This document shows, piece by piece, positions 41,842 to 50,321 of a DNA stretch of 64,000 nt; positions within the stretch are counted from its first letter, which is position 1; every line of letters begins with the position of its first letter. Both the position numbers and the translations under genes were made by a program. Location of the stretch: contig CAVSRC010000009.1 in assembly GCA_963730325.1 (NCBI GenBank), positions 36,111-100,110 on the forward strand. The letters run 5' to 3'. The stretch comes from CAVSRC01 sp963730325. Lineage in GTDB: Bacteria; Pseudomonadota; Alphaproteobacteria; Rhizobiales; Kaistiaceae. The notes beneath the pieces were generated by a model. It worked only from the letters and a program-made list of their open reading frames with translations. It was not told the origin of the DNA and ran no database searches.

Positions 41842-42863
41842 AGGGCAAACCACTTCCGCCGGCCGGTGCCATAGAGCGACAGCACGGTCTTGGCAGTGAA
41901 CAGAACGGTGAAGTCCATGCGCAGCTGTTCCTCGTCGCCGGTGGCGCGCAGCTTCAGTTCGCGGCAGCGGACGATCATGTCGTTGAGAAGCGAATCCAGC
42001 GTTAACTGATGCTCGCCGGTCCAGCGCGAAACAATCTGCCGGATTCTGGCGCGGTTATGGCGCAGGAAGGTGGAGGCGGCGGGCGCGTCGGCGTCCTCGG
42101 GGCGGTCCGAGAACAGCTTGCGCAGGTCGCGGTCGAAGGTCTGCGGCGGGTTGACCAGATAGGCGGCCTGCTTGCGGCGGTAATATTCGTCGAGCGTGCG
42201 GCTGATCCGGCTGGCGGGGTCGACCACCGTGCGTGCGGTGAGCAGCGGCTTCTCGCCGGCGATCTCGGCCATCAACTCGTCGACATAGTTGAGCTTCTTC
42301 AGCGCCGGCCAGCCGGCATAGCGCTTGCGCCAGTTGGAGCGCGGGCTCAGCCACACCGCGAAGGTCTCGGCAAAATCCTCGTCGGGGTGGGCCTGCGCGT
42401 ACCACAGGCGCAGGTGCTGGACGAAGTTGCGGCTGCCCGGGTTCGGCCGGTAGTAGCGCGGGTAGCGCAACGACGAGCGGCCGAAGAGCTGCTGCCAGCG
42501 GCGGCGGCGGCTGAGGCGATAGGCGTGCTGCACCACATGGCCGGTCTCGTGGCGCAGGATGCGCAGGCATTCGGACGGACTGCCGCCGTCGACCTCGAGG
42601 ATCTTGCGCCGCTCCAGGCGCATCAGGCGCGGATGGGCGAGGTAAAATGGAATCGCGATGCCGGGCGTGACGTCGGGGCTGAACCATTCGTCCGACAGCC
42701 AGGTATGGGGGCGTGCGCGGATGCTGCGCTGAGCCAATTCCTCATGGAGCCGCGCCAGGCAGTCTTCCAGCCACGTGCCAGCAATGCGCACCCCGAGGTC
42801 CTTGATGCGCAGTTGCAGGAGTTCTTCGTCGGGCAGGGACGCCCAGGCAGGCTTGCGTGGCAT
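41838..42863 (-). CDS. Putative zinc-binding metallopeptidase
   Basis: This 341-residue protein has a zinc-binding H105-E-T-G-H109 motif within RILRHETGHVVQHAYRL and a downstream acidic segment HPDEDFAETFAVW (Glu162/Glu166 as third-ligand candidates), a gluzincin-like arrangement. No signal peptide is seen. The N-terminus contains WLSDEWFSPDVTPGIAIPFY. The gene is translationally coupled to the ATP-grasp ligase, suggesting a peptide-forming and peptide-processing pair. The substrate is unknown. It is a recognised 'putative zinc-binding metallopeptidase' type in rhizobia but has no experimentally settled role that I know. Confidence 0.8.
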   Translation of the reverse strand: MPRKPAWASLPDEELLQLRIKDLGVRIAGTWLEDCLARLHEELAQRSIRARPHTWLSDEWFSPDVTPGIAIPFYLAHPRLMRLERRKILEVDGGSPSECLRILRHETGHVVQHAYRLSRRRRWQQLFGRSSLRYPRYYRPNPGSRNFVQHLRLWYAQAHPDEDFAETFAVWLSPRSNWRKRYAGWPALKKLNYVDELMAEIAGEKPLLTARTVVDPASRISRTLDEYYRRKQAAYLVNPPQTFDRDLRKLFSDRPEDADAPAASTFLRHNRARIRQIVSRWTGEHQLTLDSLLNDMIVRCRELKLRATGDEEQLRMDFTVLFTAKTVLSLYGTGRRKWFAL

Positions 42864-43027
42864 GGCCTTCGGTCAACGTATTGCGACCCGAATCGATGCT
42901 GTCACGACCGGTCGGTCACGGCAACTGCGGTTGTGGACGCCGGTGTGGCGGCGACGGCGTTTGACCGGCCGCCGGGCGGCCATATCTTTGGGATCGTGGG
43001 GCAGCAAACGGGCGATGGAGGCCGGGG

Positions 43028-43834
43028 ATGTTCCAATTGATGAGACTGGCATCGACAGTCGGCTTGATCTGCCTGGCCGGACCGGCGGCCGCCGCCGTCG
43101 ATGTCGATCTGGAGCTGGTGCTTGCGGTCGACGTGTCGCGCTCCATGGATTTCGACGAGCAGTCGCTGCAACGCGACGGCTATGTCGCGGCCTTCCGCCA
43201 TCCGGAAGTGATCCAGGCGATCGGCTCGGGCGCAGTCGGCCGCATCGCCGTCTCCTATATGGAATGGTCGGGGCCGGCCTATCAGCAGGTGCTGGTGCCG
43301 TGGACGATCGTCGGCAGCCGCGATGAGGCCGAGGCCTTCGCCGCCGCGCTCGAGAAGGCGCCGCTGGCGCGGGAGTCGGGCACCTCGATCTCCGGCGGGC
43401 TGGAGGCGGGGGCGCGCCTGTTTGCCTCCAGCGGCGTGCGCGGCATCCGCCAGGTGATCGACGTTTCCGGCGACGGGCCGAACAATCTCGGCCCGCCGGT
43501 AGCGCTGATGCGCGATTCCGTGGTCGAGCAGGGGATCGCCATCAATGGCCTGCCGATCGTGCTGAAGAAGAGCGGTGCCTACAGCCTGTTCAACATCCCC
43601 GATCTCGACGTCTACTACGCCGATTGCGTGATCGGCGGGCCGGGCGCCTTCATGGTCACTGTGGACGACACGACCGGTTTCGAAAGGGCGATCCGGCGCA
43701 AGCTGGTACTGGAGATTTCCGGCCTCCAGCCGCGGCTGATGCCGGCGGCGGAGACCCTTCGGCCGGCGCCGCGGGTCGATTGCCTGATCGGCGAGAAGAT
43801 CCGCCGGCAGTGGTTGGATCCGTCGACCAGATAG
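43028..43834 (+). CDS. DUF1194 family secreted VWA-like protein
   Basis: This 268-residue protein has a signal peptide (LASTVGLICLAGPAAAA). A von Willebrand A-like domain starts VDLELVLAVDVSRSMDFDEQ, whose D-x-S-x-S/M metal-ion-dependent adhesion (MIDAS) motif is DVSRSM. Later come SGTSISGGLEAGARLF and QVIDVSGDGPNNLG, the other MIDAS loops. The C-terminal DCVIGGPGAFM and cysteine pair probably form a disulfide. It is exported to the periplasm or surface. The function of the family is unknown; the genes on both sides are unrelated. Confidence 0.88.
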   Translation: MFQLMRLASTVGLICLAGPAAAAVDVDLELVLAVDVSRSMDFDEQSLQRDGYVAAFRHPEVIQAIGSGAVGRIAVSYMEWSGPAYQQVLVPWTIVGSRDEAEAFAAALEKAPLARESGTSISGGLEAGARLFASSGVRGIRQVIDVSGDGPNNLGPPVALMRDSVVEQGIAINGLPIVLKKSGAYSLFNIPDLDVYYADCVIGGPGAFMVTVDDTTGFERAIRRKLVLEISGLQPRLMPAAETLRPAPRVDCLIGEKIRRQWLDPSTR

Positions 43835-43871
43835 GTTGGCAGAGCCGCCGGCCGCGGCGCGGCAGTCCCGT

Positions 43872-45761
43872 TCAGTGGTGGGCGCCGGCGTGCTGGAGGG
43901 CGCGCAGGCGCTCGGCGAGCGTCGTGCCGTCGCCGGCCGCGGGTGTTGGCTCGCTTGTCACCGGGGCGGCGGCAACCGGCTGGGGCTCCCGCCCGCCGCC
44001 GTGGCCGTTGCCGTCGGTGGCGAACGGTGCGCCGTCGCCGGCAGCGATCGTCTGGGTTAGGCGAACGACATTGGCGGCGATCTCGCTCAGCCGTGTGCGC
44101 AGTTCGTGGGTCTCCTGGGGGTCGCCGTTGGCGGCAGCGGAACCGCTGCGCAGGGCGACGTTCTCGGCGCGCAGCGCAGCAAGGTCGCTCTGCAGCGTCG
44201 CCAGTTCCTCGGCGAGCGTCTTCTTGTCGGCTTCGCTGGTCTCCAGGTTCTGGCGCAGATGGTCGGCGCCGACGAAGGCGTCCGTCTGCTTCCTGATGCG
44301 CAGCGTGAGAAGCTCGGCCTTGGCGTCGGACAGCGCCATCTCGGTGTCGTGCAGGCGCTTCTCCAGCTCTTCCTGAAGGCGAACGTCCTCGAACAGCTCG
44401 GCATTGAGCGCCTTGATCTCGTCCTGGCGCTTTTCGAGCTCGGCGGCGAGGCGGTCGCGGTCGCCCGTGATGGCCGTGACTTCGGCGGCGCGGACGGCGG
44501 CCTGCTCGTGCTCGGCGGCAACCCTGGCGGAAAGGCCGAGCAGCTCGTCAGCGAAGTGGGCGGCCTCCTCCTTCTGGCGCGCGTGCTCGTGGCTGAGGGT
44601 GGCGAACTCCGCCGCCAGACGCTCGGCCCGCTCGCGCTCGGTTGCGGTGTGGCCGCGCTCGGCCGCAATCTCGGTGGCCAGCGATTGTGCCTCCGCGGTC
44701 AGCCGCGCGGCCTCCTCTGTCTGGCGCGCATGCTCGTTCTGCAAGGCATCGAGGTCCGCCGCCAGGCCATCGGCGCGTCCGTTGGCGGCGCCGGTGCGCG
44801 CGCGCTCGGCGTCGATCTCGGCGGCCAGCGAGTGGACCCGGGTCTCGGCCTCGGCGATGCTCTCACGCTGTTCGACGCGCTCCTGTTCAAGCGCGGCGAC
44901 CTCGCCGGCAAGGGTCTCGGCGCGCCGGGTCTCGGCGGCAAGCTTCTCGCGTTCGGCGGCCAGTTCCGCCGCAAGCGCCTCGCTGCGGACGCGCTCGGCG
45001 GCAATCTCGGCCTCGACGCCTTTCAGCTCGTTGCTGCGGCGCTCCATTTCGGCCAGGCGTTCCTGCCGTTCGGTCTGCAGGGCCTGCAAGCCGGCCTCGA
45101 GCCTGTCGGCGCGCTGGCGCTCGCCGGCCAGTGCCTCGCGCTCGGTGGTGAGCTCGCCGGAGAGCTGGTCGCGGGTAGCGGCGAGGCTCGATTCGGCGGT
45201 GGTGAGTTCCTTGATGCGGTCGTCGCGGTTGCCGATCTGGGTATTGCTGGCAACCAGCTCCAGCCTCAGTTCGGCGATCTGCTGGCGACTGGCCTCCAGT
45301 TCGCTTTCGGTGGTGTTCAGCCGGGCGGCCCGTTCGCTGATCTCGCTGTCGCGGCGCTCGATGTCGGCGCGGGCGGTGGCCAGCGCCGCTTCGTTCCCGG
45401 CAACCGTGGTCGTCAGTTCGGCGACACGCTCCTCCAGTTCCGCGATCGAGGCGGTCAGCTCGTCGCGAGTGCCGGTCAGCTCGGCGATCTGCTCCTGCCG
45501 GCGGGTGAGGTCGGCGGACTGGGCGATGAGCCTGTCGTTGAGCTGGGCCTGGGTGACCTCGAGCCGCCGTGTCGAGATGGCGAAGTCGGCGCGCAGGCGA
45601 TCCTTGTCGGCGTTGATCTCGGCGCGGCTGAGCGGAACGCTCGCCTCGATGCGGTCGCGGGTCAGACGTACCGATCGCCGCCAGACGATCGGCGCGATCA
45701 GAAGCACCAGCAGGCCGGCGGTCAGCAGGCCAAGTGCGAAATACATTGCCGCCTGAATCAA
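43872..45761 (-). CDS. Membrane-anchored long coiled-coil protein
   Basis: This protein of about 629 residues has an N-terminal TM helix (MYFALGLLTAGLLVLLIAPI) and then a coiled coil over residues ~40-560 rich in Ala/Glu/Arg, with repeated units such as RVAELTTTVAGNEAALATAR, LAAELAAEREKLAAETRRAE and EERAERLAAEF-like segments. The C-terminal ~70 residues are Pro/Ala-rich and disordered. A TTG start at 45761 has GGAGG eight bases before; ATG at 45746 is an alternative. Nothing catalytic is seen. The shape resembles RmuC-like or polarity/envelope scaffolds, but there is no RmuC nuclease domain. Confidence 0.8.
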   Translation of the reverse strand: MIQAAMYFALGLLTAGLLVLLIAPIVWRRSVRLTRDRIEASVPLSRAEINADKDRLRADFAISTRRLEVTQAQLNDRLIAQSADLTRRQEQIAELTGTRDELTASIAELEERVAELTTTVAGNEAALATARADIERRDSEISERAARLNTTESELEASRQQIAELRLELVASNTQIGNRDDRIKELTTAESSLAATRDQLSGELTTEREALAGERQRADRLEAGLQALQTERQERLAEMERRSNELKGVEAEIAAERVRSEALAAELAAEREKLAAETRRAETLAGEVAALEQERVEQRESIAEAETRVHSLAAEIDAERARTGAANGRADGLAADLDALQNEHARQTEEAARLTAEAQSLATEIAAERGHTATERERAERLAAEFATLSHEHARQKEEAAHFADELLGLSARVAAEHEQAAVRAAEVTAITGDRDRLAAELEKRQDEIKALNAELFEDVRLQEELEKRLHDTEMALSDAKAELLTLRIRKQTDAFVGADHLRQNLETSEADKKTLAEELATLQSDLAALRAENVALRSGSAAANGDPQETHELRTRLSEIAANVVRLTQTIAAGDGAPFATDGNGHGGGREPQPVAAAPVTSEPTPAAGDGTTLAERLRALQHAGAHH

Positions 45762-45909
45762 GAGCCCAGCCTCCGAGCCACCCGACGCACCCCGAACGCG
45801 TCGCGGCCGGGATCATGGCGTTGCCATGTTACCGCCAATTAAATGCGATTGGAGGCCCGACGGCAATGTATCCGGTCACAGAGTGTGCCGAACTGGTAAA
45901 AACAGCGGA

Positions 45910-46533
45910 TCAGAAGGGATTCCAGGTCGGCTGGGCGGTGACCTTCAGGTAACCAAAATTGACACCGAGTCGGGCACCGACCCCGGAGACGATGGGAACC
46001 ACGTAGATTCCGTCGCGTCCGAGGACCGTCATGCCGAATCCGGCGATGACGTGGGCCGAGCCGGCAACCCCCAGAAAACGGTCATAGACGGCGTCGACCG
46101 AGGGCAGGTTGTAGACCAGCATCATGACACGGTCGCCGCTGCCGCCGACGTCGGGGCCGATGGTCGGCCCCTGCCAATAGACTTTGTGCTGGCCGGCATT
46201 GCGCGTGTAGAGCGTGCCCTCGCCGTAGCGCAGGCCGGCGACGACGGCGCCGCTGCCCTCCTGGCCGAGGATATAGCCGTTGGGCAGGCCGTACTGGCTC
46301 GCCGCCTGCTCGATGATGCTGGCGAGCCCTTCGGACACGCCGCCGAAGAAGGTGTGCCCCTCCTGCACCAGTTCTTCGCTGGTGTAGGTGTCGTTCTGGC
46401 TGGCGGGCGGCGGCGCTTCGGTTGTCGCGGCCGGCTGGTCGTAGGCGTCGTTCTGCTGGGCGACCGCGGGGGCCGCGCCGAAACCGGCGGCAAGCGCGAG
46501 GGCGATGGCGGCGATGCGAAGGTGCGAGGTCAT
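45910..46533 (-). CDS. eipA: DUF1134 family envelope protein (EipA homologue)
   Basis: This 207-residue protein has a signal peptide (HLRIAAIALALAAGFGAAPA-VA). The DUF1134 core includes GHTFFGGVSEGLASIIEQAA, YILGQEGSGAVVAGLRYGEG, VYWQGPTIGPDVGGSGDRVM and GFGMTVLGRDGIYVVPI. In Brucella and Caulobacter relatives EipA is a periplasmic small beta-barrel needed for envelope integrity, and its expression is reported to be cell-cycle (CtrA) controlled. The location close to chpT/ctrA fits that. The start at 46533 was chosen for the signal peptide. Confidence 0.88.
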   Translation of the reverse strand: MTSHLRIAAIALALAAGFGAAPAVAQQNDAYDQPAATTEAPPPASQNDTYTSEELVQEGHTFFGGVSEGLASIIEQAASQYGLPNGYILGQEGSGAVVAGLRYGEGTLYTRNAGQHKVYWQGPTIGPDVGGSGDRVMMLVYNLPSVDAVYDRFLGVAGSAHVIAGFGMTVLGRDGIYVVPIVSGVGARLGVNFGYLKVTAQPTWNPF

Positions 46534-46754
46534 GACGGGTTTCCACTTGTTCCCGTGGGGCAAGGTATGGCGAGCGCGCGAATCGCACGGATTCTAGACC
46601 AAATGTGGGCACGGTGCGGGCGACGGCCGGCCGCCGCCGTCTGGGGGGCACGCGCCGGTTGGCACGGACGAAGGCCCGGTGTATCCCCAAAACGCTGGCC
46701 GACCGGGCATGATTCGCCGCGGGTCGGAGGGGTTGTCACGAGGTCGGAGGGACC

Positions 46755-47423
46755 ATGACCGAACGGGCCGAACTGGAAGCGCTCGACCTTGCCGCGCTCC
46801 TGTGCAGCCGCGTCTGCCACGACATCATCTCGCCGGTCGGGGCGATCAATAACGGCCTGGAGGTTCTCGACGAGGACAACAGCGAGGACATGCGCCAATT
46901 CGCCGCCGATCTGATCAAGCGGAGCGCGCGGCAGGCCTCGGCAAAGCTCCAGTTCGCGCGGCTGGCCTTCGGTGCGGCCGGCTCGGCCGGCGCCGAGATC
47001 GATCTCGGCGACGCCGAGAAGGTGGCGACCGGCTACATGGACGGCGAGAAGGCGGAGTTCTCCTGGGAAGCGCCGCGCGTGCTCATGCCCAAGAACCTGG
47101 TCAAGCTGCTGCTCAACCTGATCCTGCTGGCCAATGCGGCGGTGCCGCGCGGCGGCACCATCCACGTCAATGTCCCCTCGGCAGCGCCGGCGCGCTTCCT
47201 GCTGCGCTCGCAGGGGCCGAGCGCGCGGGTGCCGGCGGCGTTCGAGAAGCTGGTGCCCGGCGATATTGCCGGGGAGACGATCGATGCCCAGCTCGTTCAG
47301 GCCTATTACACCGGGGCGCTGGCGCGAGCGTGCGGCATGGCCGTGTCGGCGCGGCTCGACGGCGCAGACGTCGTCATCGAGGCGATGGCGGAGGCCGTCG
47401 GCGCAGTGGCAGCCGAAGCGTGA
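46755..47423 (+). CDS. chpT: ChpT, histidine phosphotransferase of the CckA-CtrA/CpdR relay
   Basis: This 222-residue protein has the ChpT dimerisation/phosphotransfer helix with SRVCHDIISPVGAINNGLEV (phospho-acceptor His22) and a degenerate ATPase-like C-terminal domain (LVKLLLNLILLANAAVPRGG). ChpT moves phosphate from the hybrid kinase CckA to CtrA and CpdR in alphaproteobacteria. The ATG follows GGAGGGA. It precedes a single-domain response regulator in the same direction and lies 0.7 kb from the end of ctrA, so relay partners are grouped. Confidence 0.93.
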   Translation: MTERAELEALDLAALLCSRVCHDIISPVGAINNGLEVLDEDNSEDMRQFAADLIKRSARQASAKLQFARLAFGAAGSAGAEIDLGDAEKVATGYMDGEKAEFSWEAPRVLMPKNLVKLLLNLILLANAAVPRGGTIHVNVPSAAPARFLLRSQGPSARVPAAFEKLVPGDIAGETIDAQLVQAYYTGALARACGMAVSARLDGADVVIEAMAEAVGAVAAEA

Positions 47424-47533
47424 GGCGAACCTGGGGTTGTGTCGGTCATCCGGCGTTAACCATCGGCGCGTAGGGTGAGCGCTGTCCACGCTTGGCCGGC
47501 TGTGACAGCCCGCCGATGCTTGCGGGGAAGCCC

Positions 47534-47899
47534 ATGAAGCACTGTCTTGTCGTTGACGACTCCAGCGTGGTCCGCAAGGTGGCGCGGCGCATTCTGGAAG
47601 GCTTCGAGTTCTCCGTATCGGAAGCCGAGGATGGTACCCAGGCGATCGACATGTGCCGGCGCAGCATGCCCGACGTCATTCTGCTCGACTGGCACCTGCC
47701 GGTCATGGATGGCATCGACGTGGTGGCCAGCCTGCGCAAGCTGGACCGTGGGCGCGAGCCCAAGGTGCTGTTCTGCGTCAGCGAGGCGGACGTGGCGCAG
47801 ATCGCCAAGGCGCTGAGGGCCGGCGTCGACGACTACCTGCTCAAGCCGTTCGACCGCACGCTGGTCGAGGCCAAGCTGCACGAAGTCGGGATGCTGTAG
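47534..47899 (+). CDS. Single-domain response regulator (CheY-like) next to chpT
   Basis: This 121-residue receiver domain has the acidic pair VVDDSSVVRKVARRI, phospho-acceptor Asp52 in ILLDWHLPVMDG, the conserved Ser in FCVSEADV (Thr/Ser position) and Lys in DDYLLKPFDRTLVEAK. There is no output domain. The start at 47534 follows GGGGAAG. Its position behind chpT suggests a relay or phosphate-sink role, as for CpdR/DivK-type proteins; it is not an obvious CpdR by sequence. Confidence 0.88.
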   Translation: MKHCLVVDDSSVVRKVARRILEGFEFSVSEAEDGTQAIDMCRRSMPDVILLDWHLPVMDGIDVVASLRKLDRGREPKVLFCVSEADVAQIAKALRAGVDDYLLKPFDRTLVEAKLHEVGML

Positions 47900-47990
47900 G
47901 CGGCGCCCCGGCTTCTCTGCTAAATCCCGGTCTGAATGGCGCCGGCGCCTTCCTGCGGATCAGCCCCGGGGGGACCGTGCCCGAATAGCG

Positions 47991-48044
47991 AGTAGCGAAT
48001 AGTGGGAGGCGGATTCCTCCGCACTTCATTCCCTATTCGCTACT
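47991..48044. repeat. Inverted repeat, possible dispersed intergenic element
   Basis: AGTAGCGAATAG (47991-48002) and CTATTCGCTACT (48033-48044) are perfect 12-bp complements separated by 30 nt. The 30-nt spacer itself holds a small hairpin (GGCGGA…TCCGC). Flanks outside also pair imperfectly (CGAATAGCG with CTGTTCG). GAATAGCGAGTAGCGAATAG-type sequence looks like the short intergenic repeats I have seen in other rhizobial genomes, but only one copy is seen in this window. Confidence 0.6.
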
Positions 48045-48067
48045 CCCTGTTCGCTCATTCAAAAGCA

Positions 48068-48097
48068 AAAGCCCCGCCGGGAGGGTGACGGGGCTTT
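48068..48097 (-). terminator. Intrinsic terminator for ctrA
   Basis: Stem AAAGCCCCG (48068-48076) with CGGGGCTTT (48089-48097) and a 12-nt loop. On the minus strand the stem is followed by TTTTGCTTTTG, giving a good U-tract 50 bp downstream of the ctrA stop. On the plus strand the trailing T run is short. Confidence 0.8.
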
Positions 48098-48146
48098 CGC
48101 ATGTTTCCGCGCCATGGGGGTTTAAAGGGCGCGGACGGCAATTCGA

Positions 48147-48848
48147 TCAGGCGCTTTCGCGGATCTCGTGCTCGTCCGGCTCGCGCAGCACGTAGCCACG
48201 GCCCCATACGGTCTCGATGTAGTTCTGACCGCCGGTAGCGGCTGCGAGCTTCTTGCGGAGCTTGCAGATGAACACGTCGATGATTTTCAGTTCGGGTTCG
48301 TCCATGCCGCCGTAGAGATGATTGAGGAACATCTCCTTGGTCAGCGTCGTGCCCTTGCGCAGCGAGAGCAGCTCGAGCATCTGATATTCCTTGCCGGTCA
48401 GATGCACGCGCTGGCCGTTGACCTCCACCGTCTTGGTGTCGAGGTTGACGGTGAGGTCGCCGGTGGTGATGACCGACTGGGCATGACCCTTCGAGCGGCG
48501 CACGATGGCGTGGATGCGGGCGACCAGCTCGTCCTTGTGGAACGGCTTGGTCATGTAGTCGTCGGCGCCGAAGCCGAGGCCCCGCACCTTGTCCTCGATG
48601 CCAGCCAGCCCGGACAGGATGAGGATGGGAGTCTTCACCTTTGCCAGGCGCAGCGTGCGCAGCACCTCATAGCCCGACATGTCGGGCAGATTCAGGTCCA
48701 AGAGAATGATGTCGTAGTCGTAGAGCTTGCCGAGGTCGACACCTTCCTCGCCGAGGTCTGTCGTATAGACGTTGAAGTTCTCGGACTTGAGCATCAGTTC
48801 GATGCTCTGCGCTGTCGCGCTGTCGTCCTCGATCAATAGAACACGCAT
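48147..48848 (-). CDS. ctrA: CtrA, cell-cycle master response regulator
   Basis: This 233-residue OmpR-family regulator is near-identical in motif to alphaproteobacterial CtrA. The receiver shows RVLLIEDDSATAQSIELMLK, phospho-acceptor Asp51 in IILLDLNLPDMSGYEV, and GFGADDYMTKPFHKDELVAR. The winged helix shows VHLTGKEYQMLELLSLRKGT, KEMFLNHLYGGMDEPELKII and VFICKLRKKLA. The short C-terminal tail ending ESA is compatible with ClpXP-type turnover. Phosphorylated through CckA-ChpT, it binds TTAA-N7-TTAA sites. The long upstream region has four GANTC sites and CtrA half-sites; the terminator follows. Confidence 0.97.
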   Translation of the reverse strand: MRVLLIEDDSATAQSIELMLKSENFNVYTTDLGEEGVDLGKLYDYDIILLDLNLPDMSGYEVLRTLRLAKVKTPILILSGLAGIEDKVRGLGFGADDYMTKPFHKDELVARIHAIVRRSKGHAQSVITTGDLTVNLDTKTVEVNGQRVHLTGKEYQMLELLSLRKGTTLTKEMFLNHLYGGMDEPELKIIDVFICKLRKKLAAATGGQNYIETVWGRGYVLREPDEHEIRESA

Positions 48849-49277
48849 GCCAATCCCCCTGGCCTTTCCGGGCTTGGCGCGCCGGCCCTCAACGCCGCCG
48901 GCACGAAGGAACGGTTAACCCCGATTCGCGACGCTACCAACCAATGGTTAACAAACTCTCTTTTCCCGGTACAAGCTGTTTAATCATTGAGTGACAACAA
49001 GTCGTACAGGGCATTGAACGGTCACCGAATTCCATTTCTTGAGACTTTGTTAACCACGTTGAAGAAACGCCCCTAAGTGATTCAGAAGACTCGTGGTTCA
49101 CCGGCCGGATTCGACGGGTTCGGTTTACCGCGAATTAAACCATCATCGGCCATGATTAACGCGAGAAGTAAACGAACGGTTAGCGAGGCCGGTCGCGGCT
49201 TTGGGTCCTTTGGGGTCCATACGCGGCAGACGCCGGTCCGCCGGGCCTTTCGAGAAGCCTGAAGGAGTGCTCGAGAG
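48849..49277. promoter_or_regulatory. Divergent ctrA/fliJ-like control region with GANTC and CtrA sites
   Basis: These 429 bp have no gene. GANTC sites (CcrM target) lie at 48923-48927, 49079-49083, 49088-49092 and 49108-49112. A near-consensus CtrA box TTTA-N7-TTAA sits within TTTACCGCGAATTAAA at about 49125-49140, 140 bp before the FliJ-like start. Several further TTAA half-sites (GGTTAACC, GGTTAACAAA, TTGTTAACCACG, GATTAACG) are scattered. The AT-content is clearly raised. This fits methylation-sensitive, autoregulated ctrA transcription as known in Caulobacter and Brucella. Confidence 0.65.
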
Positions 49278-49673
49278 ATGAAGTCGCGCGACAGTATGAT
49301 CCGCCTCAAGCGGTTCCAGGCCGACGAAAAACGGCGGCAGGTGGCGCAGATGGAGACGATGATCGCCGAGTTCGAGCGCATGGCCAAGGAACTCGACGAC
49401 CAGATTGTCGCCGAGCAGGAGCGCTCCGGCATCCATGATGCGGGTCATTTCGCCTATCCGACCTTCGCCAAGGCGGCGATGCAGCGGCGCGACAACCTCA
49501 AGGTCTCAGCCGACGATCTGAAGGCTCAGCTTGCCGCGGCGCAGGCCGAGCGCGACGAGGCGGAGGCGGAACTGGCCAAGGCGGAGGCGATCGCCGAGCG
49601 CGACCAGGCGGCCGAACGGAGCGCCGGGCATGCCGGCCACGTCGGCCATCACCGCCTGGCGGCAGCCCGCTAG
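49278..49673 (+). CDS. FliJ-like flagellar export chaperone/coiled-coil protein
   Basis: This 131-residue, highly charged helical protein has the FliJ-type opening SRDSMIRLKRFQADEKRRQV and a long coiled coil (IAEFERMAKELDDQIVAEQE; AAQAERDEAEAELAKAEAIA). A His/Ala/Gly-rich tail follows. FliJ assists the flagellar type III export ATPase. The start follows AAGGAG. Location divergent from ctrA, with a CtrA-like box upstream, fits class II flagellar control. No other flagellar gene is in the window. Confidence 0.8.
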   Translation: MKSRDSMIRLKRFQADEKRRQVAQMETMIAEFERMAKELDDQIVAEQERSGIHDAGHFAYPTFAKAAMQRRDNLKVSADDLKAQLAAAQAERDEAEAELAKAEAIAERDQAAERSAGHAGHVGHHRLAAAR

Positions 49674-49688
49674 GCGGCGGACCTCTCT

Positions 49689-50321
49689 TCAGTCCTTCCG
49701 CGCAGGATCGATCAGGGCAATGTGACGCGCCGCGTCGCGCGGCAGGTGGCCGGTAAGCCGCGGATCGTCGCTCACCTCGATGGCGAACCTGAAGGCGCGG
49801 AAGCCGCGCCCGAGATAGAAGCGCACTGCCGCCGGGTGGTCGAAAGTGCAGGTATGCAGCCATACGCGGCCGATGCCGGGCCGCATGGTTTCGGCCAGGG
49901 CCGCATCGAACAAGGCCCGCGCCGCGCCGGTGCCGGTGGCTTGCGGCACGACCCCGAACATGACGATCTCGACCTCACCGGGTTCGGCGAAGCTCAGTTC
50001 GGCGAGGCCGGTGGCGAGCCCGCCCTGTTCGAGCGCAAGCACCATGGTGGCCGGATCGTCGAGGATGACGGCGAGCCTGTCGTCGGGCATGACGGCCCTG
50101 GAGAACCACAGCCAGTCCTCGCCGATGCGGCGATAGAGATCGCGATACCAGGCAACGTCCGGCTTCTCGATAGGACGGATGGTCAAATCGGGGTGAGGGG
50201 GGGCCGCCGTCGCGGGCGGCTCGCGCTCGAAATAGGTCACGACATTGGCGATCTTGCCCGGCGGCAGGTCGGTGTAGCCGTCGAGCCTCAGCGGCATCGT
50301 GTGTGCGTATTTGTCGGTCAT
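49689..50321 (-). CDS. GNAT family N-acetyltransferase
   Basis: This 210-residue protein has a GNAT domain over the C-terminal ~150 residues: LAVILDDPATMVLALEQGGL, EVEIVMFGVVPQATGTGAAR (strand 4 and the acetyl-CoA loop, V-x-P-x-x-x-G-x-G-x-A), and VWLHTCTFDHPAAVRFYLGR with the F-Y…G-F ending. The acceptor is unknown. It overlaps the DUF3572 gene by 4 bp (ATGA), so the two are co-transcribed. Confidence 0.88.
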   Translation of the reverse strand: MTDKYAHTMPLRLDGYTDLPPGKIANVVTYFEREPPATAAPPHPDLTIRPIEKPDVAWYRDLYRRIGEDWLWFSRAVMPDDRLAVILDDPATMVLALEQGGLATGLAELSFAEPGEVEIVMFGVVPQATGTGAARALFDAALAETMRPGIGRVWLHTCTFDHPAAVRFYLGRGFRAFRFAIEVSDDPRLTGHLPRDAARHIALIDPARKD

